Source: Ramazzottius varieornatus
Taxonomy: Eukaryota > Tardigrada > Eutardigrada > Parachela > Ramazzottiidae
DNA length: 64,000 nucleotides
Reading direction: 5' to 3'
Assembly (NCBI GenBank): GCA_001949185.1
Contig: BDGG01000010.1
Span: 508,873 to 572,872 of the forward strand
The notes under the pieces are model-generated. The model saw nothing but the letters and a program-made list of their open reading frames with translations. It ran no database searches and was not told the origin of the DNA. Position 1 is the stretch's first letter. Each line of letters starts with the position of its first letter. This document shows positions 59,237-64,000 of this stretch, in pieces. The position numbers were made by a program, and so were the translations under genes.

Positions 59237-60506
59237 TAACATGCTCAATTCATTAGTTTATTCTTATCTAGATAGATTATCCAACATTTTGGAAGACTAC
59301 GAGTTCGACGCTTGCTTGCTGTTTTTATTCTTCAGATTTTTGTTCGTCCTGGTGAACGTTTCTGCGACTTTCTTGCACGGCTTTTTTCAATATTAAACGA
59401 TCAATACTTTTCATTCAGCAAAACGGAAAACTAAAGAAAGTGGTATGGTCATCTGATTATCGAAGAGAAGGAAACTGAAAACGTAAAAAATAATAATAAT
59501 AAGTGTATTTTCAATCGTGGGAAGCCCATTTGAAATTTTTGCTTGGGCCAGAACGAAGCCTTGGTAGGCTAAAAAGGTATTCGGACCCTAAATGGGCACC
59601 CGGCTTCTCTGTAGCAAAGATTTAATCGAAAATTTATCCTCCACAATTCATATGAATGACAGGATATCAAAAGATTGATATAACATCGATCTGTCTAACA
59701 CTATATCTATCAGAGCTCTGAGAAATCGTTATAGTGACATATCATCGAGAAAGTTGCGCTGGCCTGAAAACTTCTGGAAAGATTTTTCCAAGGCAAAACA
59801 AGTTTCATCAAAAGATCTTCATGTTGAAAAATAGTCAAACTTTTACACTATCTGTTTCCTGCAAGCGTCGCCGGACAATCGGTGAACTGAAAAATATGGT
59901 CCATTTCAAATTTCGATCACTGCACAGCGCAAAGACTGCTTTTATGCGTTCTTACCCCTTCACTTGACAAATCCCTCCGCAACCCCGAGGCATCAGAACT
60001 GCTCAACTCTAAGGGATCAGATACTACGAACATGGGTCTATCCTTGACGAAAAAAGTACGCTTCTTCGTCAACAAGAAGGCTCGCGTTAGCGCTCTTTCG
60101 AAAGGGGAGGCAACACCGGGAAAACCGAAAATCAGCAGTTTTGGGTCAGTTCTTCCCGCGACGTTGATTCAATAACTTTTCATTTGACTTACCCAAATAA
60201 AACAACCTCTTTTACACATTAATTAATAGTACAGAAGTTGGTAGAACTATAGTTTCAGTTTGCCCGCCCCGGTTTATAACAAGTGTTTTGGATTCTTTTG
60301 CGGATTTACTTTGGAACTTTTTCCAGAGTCAGATTTCACTCGATTAGCTTTCGAGTTTGATTAAAACATAAGCAATAGTTTGCCAAATTTGTTGGGAAAA
60401 CAAATCAGCTGAATCAAAGAAACCGAAGTTTTCCAAGGAAAGAAAAATTAATGGTCATGGGGTCAACTTGGCTGAATCAGACTGTACAATGGAACGAACT
60501 TGCGGA
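59237..60506. other. Intergenic between RAB3GAP2 and the orphan membrane gene
   Basis: AT-rich with no supported gene. The two flanking genes converge here, so it should hold both 3' UTRs. Confidence 0.5.
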
Positions 60507-62172
60507 CTACGAGATGTTGGCGAAGGCAGCTTCTTGTTTCTTCTCGGGCTTCGCGATGCCCGGTTGACCGGCGAAAAAGTGCTTTCGCAACATTACGGCT
60601 CCCAGGCAGGACAGAATCTGGAATGAATCCACGAGACACTTGAGTTCGGTCTTATCGAGAATATTAAAGTTCTCAACCCGATAAGATGGTTCCGATTTTT
60701 CACGAAATTGGTAATTCTCGGGCGCACAAAACGGGTTTATCCTATCGTGAACCGACGTCCAAGTCGCAATGAACACCGCCGCCCTGCGTTTATGTTTGCG
60801 CCTTCATTCCAGCTTTGCACACCAATTCTCGCCGCATATACCATAACAAGAAAGTGGTAAAGTACGCCAGTGGGTACGCACCCTTCGCCACTGTAAGTTG
60901 TCTGTAACGCAGCACGATTGTAAAGGCTAAACTTTGGTTCGGATGGACTACCCGAAAGAGCCTAGGTTCACCGAACGATCGCAACCATGCAAGGATCGGC
61001 TCGATCAGCATGAGAACAGCACACCCGCGATAGATGAAAAGCGAAGACTTTTCCGGTGGTGAGCTTTATTGCTGAAAATCCCTGCCGCTCTCGACGTACG
61101 GGAATGACTGCGTCCAGAGCTCCGTAAAGTATCAGGATCGACGACAAGAGAATTCCATAATACATGACGAACACCCGGCGAACGTCTGCAGCAGCACTTT
61201 CATCCACAAAAACAAACGGGACATAGGCGAATACTTTGAGCCACATCACTTTTCAAAGTGGCGTACATCTGCGGACAATGACAATGGAAACGAGCGCCAA
61301 TTGAGGCAGCGATCTGGTTCAACTCATTTGCCCCCATCTCAAATTTCGTGGCGGCGTATGATGTAACGTCCACACCGAGTAAAGCAGTCAAGCCAGTATC
61401 CATATTATGACGACATCCGCCAATGTCGACTGCCTGAAGCATCTTACCCTCGTCGACGTCCCTAGTTTCTTACTATTATTTAGGTACGTTGAGCATCCGA
61501 CCGGTCGCACAGGTGGGCAAGCTGAGTTGGCGTTCGATCAAGAGACACATTTCACCGTTGGAACAGAAGGGTGGATAGCGAAGAAAGCCAGCAAGATAAA
61601 TGATACCGTGCTGACCACTGTCCAGGACGCAGCGTTGTCCACTTCGTCTCGACTGGTGATCCGTGATAGAAAACAACTCAGATCAGCGTCATGCAGGATC
61701 CCAAGATGGCCCAATTGAGTAGCAGCAAGGCATCGGTCGAGTCGGAAGAGTCCAAGCTGAAAATCTCGGAACCGAAAGCACGAGGGTAGATGCTCATCGT
61801 CGTGAAGAGAAAACCTACGACAGACAGGAATTTCGCACACACTCCATAGCCATGCAAACGGGACGTCAGTTGGTGGTCTGGAACAAATGTCGAGTGGTCT
61901 ACTTTTCACGTCCTTCTGACGAACCACAGCCATCTTGGGAACCATGGTTGGACAGTTGAAGTAGCTGAAGAAACATGCCAGCAACAGCATCATAACACTT
62001 GCGCTTCCATCAACAGTAACCTTTTAGTCAAGGCGCCGTGGAATTCTTCTCTCTTAACGTAAAATTCCACCGCCCGTAGCACACTCGCGACAGGTTGTAA
62101 AAGCCTTCAGTAGTGTACAGACCGAGACAAGATATCCCGATGACGAAGCGTGTTTGATTTGTGCTATCATTT
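60507..62172 (-). CDS. Orphan multi-exon membrane protein (partly resolved)
   Basis: Minus-strand coding pieces separated by short introns: FVIGISCLGLYTTEGFYNLS with CYGRWNF (about 62155-62040), MMLLLACFFSYFNCPTMVPK (about 62020-61900), KFLSVVGFLFTTMSIYPRAF with LLLLNWAILGSCMTLI (about 61880-61700), VSFILLAFFAIHP (about 61610), VFVMYYGILLSSILILYGAL (about 61150), CAVLMLIEPILAWLRSFGEP (about 61020), FTTFLLWYMRRELVC (about 60850), and a soluble C terminus ending 60507. At least six hydrophobic segments are visible. It has no recognised family. Start and some splice sites are unresolved. Confidence 0.5.
61240..61330. repeat. Diverged palindromic element in orphan membrane gene intron
   Basis: TTTCAAAGTGGCGTAC is followed by GAGCGCCAATTGAGGCAGCG. 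The downstream CAACTCATTTGCCCCC matches the outer arm sequence of other copies. Confidence 0.5.
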
Positions 62173-62357
62173 GATTGGTCGACGACGTTCCCAACTTCCA
62201 AAAAGACTGACGACTGGAAAAATTGTCGAAGTTCGAACGCAAATCCGTTTTTATATTCTCCTCTCCTTCATCCGTTCCTGAGTATTAGTACTTCTCCCTC
62301 TGGTCGTGGTATCCCTAGTCATCTGAGTTCCTTGCTACGTGAACGCGCAACGATATT

Positions 62358-63965
<1,608 letters not shown>

Positions 63966-64000
63966 ATTCTGCTTTAGTTGACTACGGTAGTACTGCACTT

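Overview
This is intron-rich animal nuclear DNA. It carries about 18 protein genes or gene remnants on both strands. Introns are mostly short with GT-AG ends, and many genes rebuild exon by exon into full-length conserved proteins. The families (otopetrin, PHTF, alpha-arrestin, ZP-like secreted protein, PGRP, rhodopsin-like GPCR, CCDC39) are metazoan. PGRP, the UDP-glycosyltransferase and the orphan membrane proteins suggest a protostome. A small ecdysozoan such as a tardigrade fits the compactness, the orphan proteins and a bacterial/fungal-type M15 peptidase, but that identification is a guess. There is one 50-base assembly gap (42728-42777).

Layout. 1-3.3 kb: otopetrin proton channel (minus, 3' end outside the window). 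3.3-9.5 kb: repeat-rich, with an intronless M15 peptidase (5045-5440) and a broken pogo/Tigger transposase. 9.5-21.4 kb: housekeeping block of DCAF7, RPB4, IMMP1L, PHTF, MAT1 and NUS1; MAT1/NUS1 and RPB4/IMMP1L are head-to-head pairs. 22-37 kb: a secreted Ser/Thr/Pro-rich protein, CCDC39, an orphan multi-pass membrane protein, a ZP-like secreted protein, a secreted protein with faint catalase-like motifs, and an alpha-arrestin. 37-47.5 kb: a UDP-glycosyltransferase with altered active-site positions, a decayed GPCR, an amidase-type PGRP and a 2.9-kb pogo-like transposon. 47.6-64 kb: an arylsulfatase with an orphan last-exon duplicate, an SDR, RAB3GAP2, a second orphan membrane protein, and the 5' part of PSMC4/RPT3.

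The most striking unexplained structure is a family of at least 15 short palindromic elements. Their core is an inverted AAGTGGCGCAC / GTGCGCCACTT pair about 50 bp across, sometimes wrapped in a second inverted repeat containing GGCAAAC or CAATCTTG. Almost all lie in introns and none in a rebuilt exon; RAB3GAP2 alone holds about seven, including two tandem pairs. Several other fold-back (MITE-like) elements, each different, sit in introns and between genes.

How genes might work together: most are unrelated housekeeping functions. Two gene products, the M15 peptidase and the PGRP amidase, could both act on bacterial peptidoglycan. They are 38 kb apart and nothing shows that they are linked.
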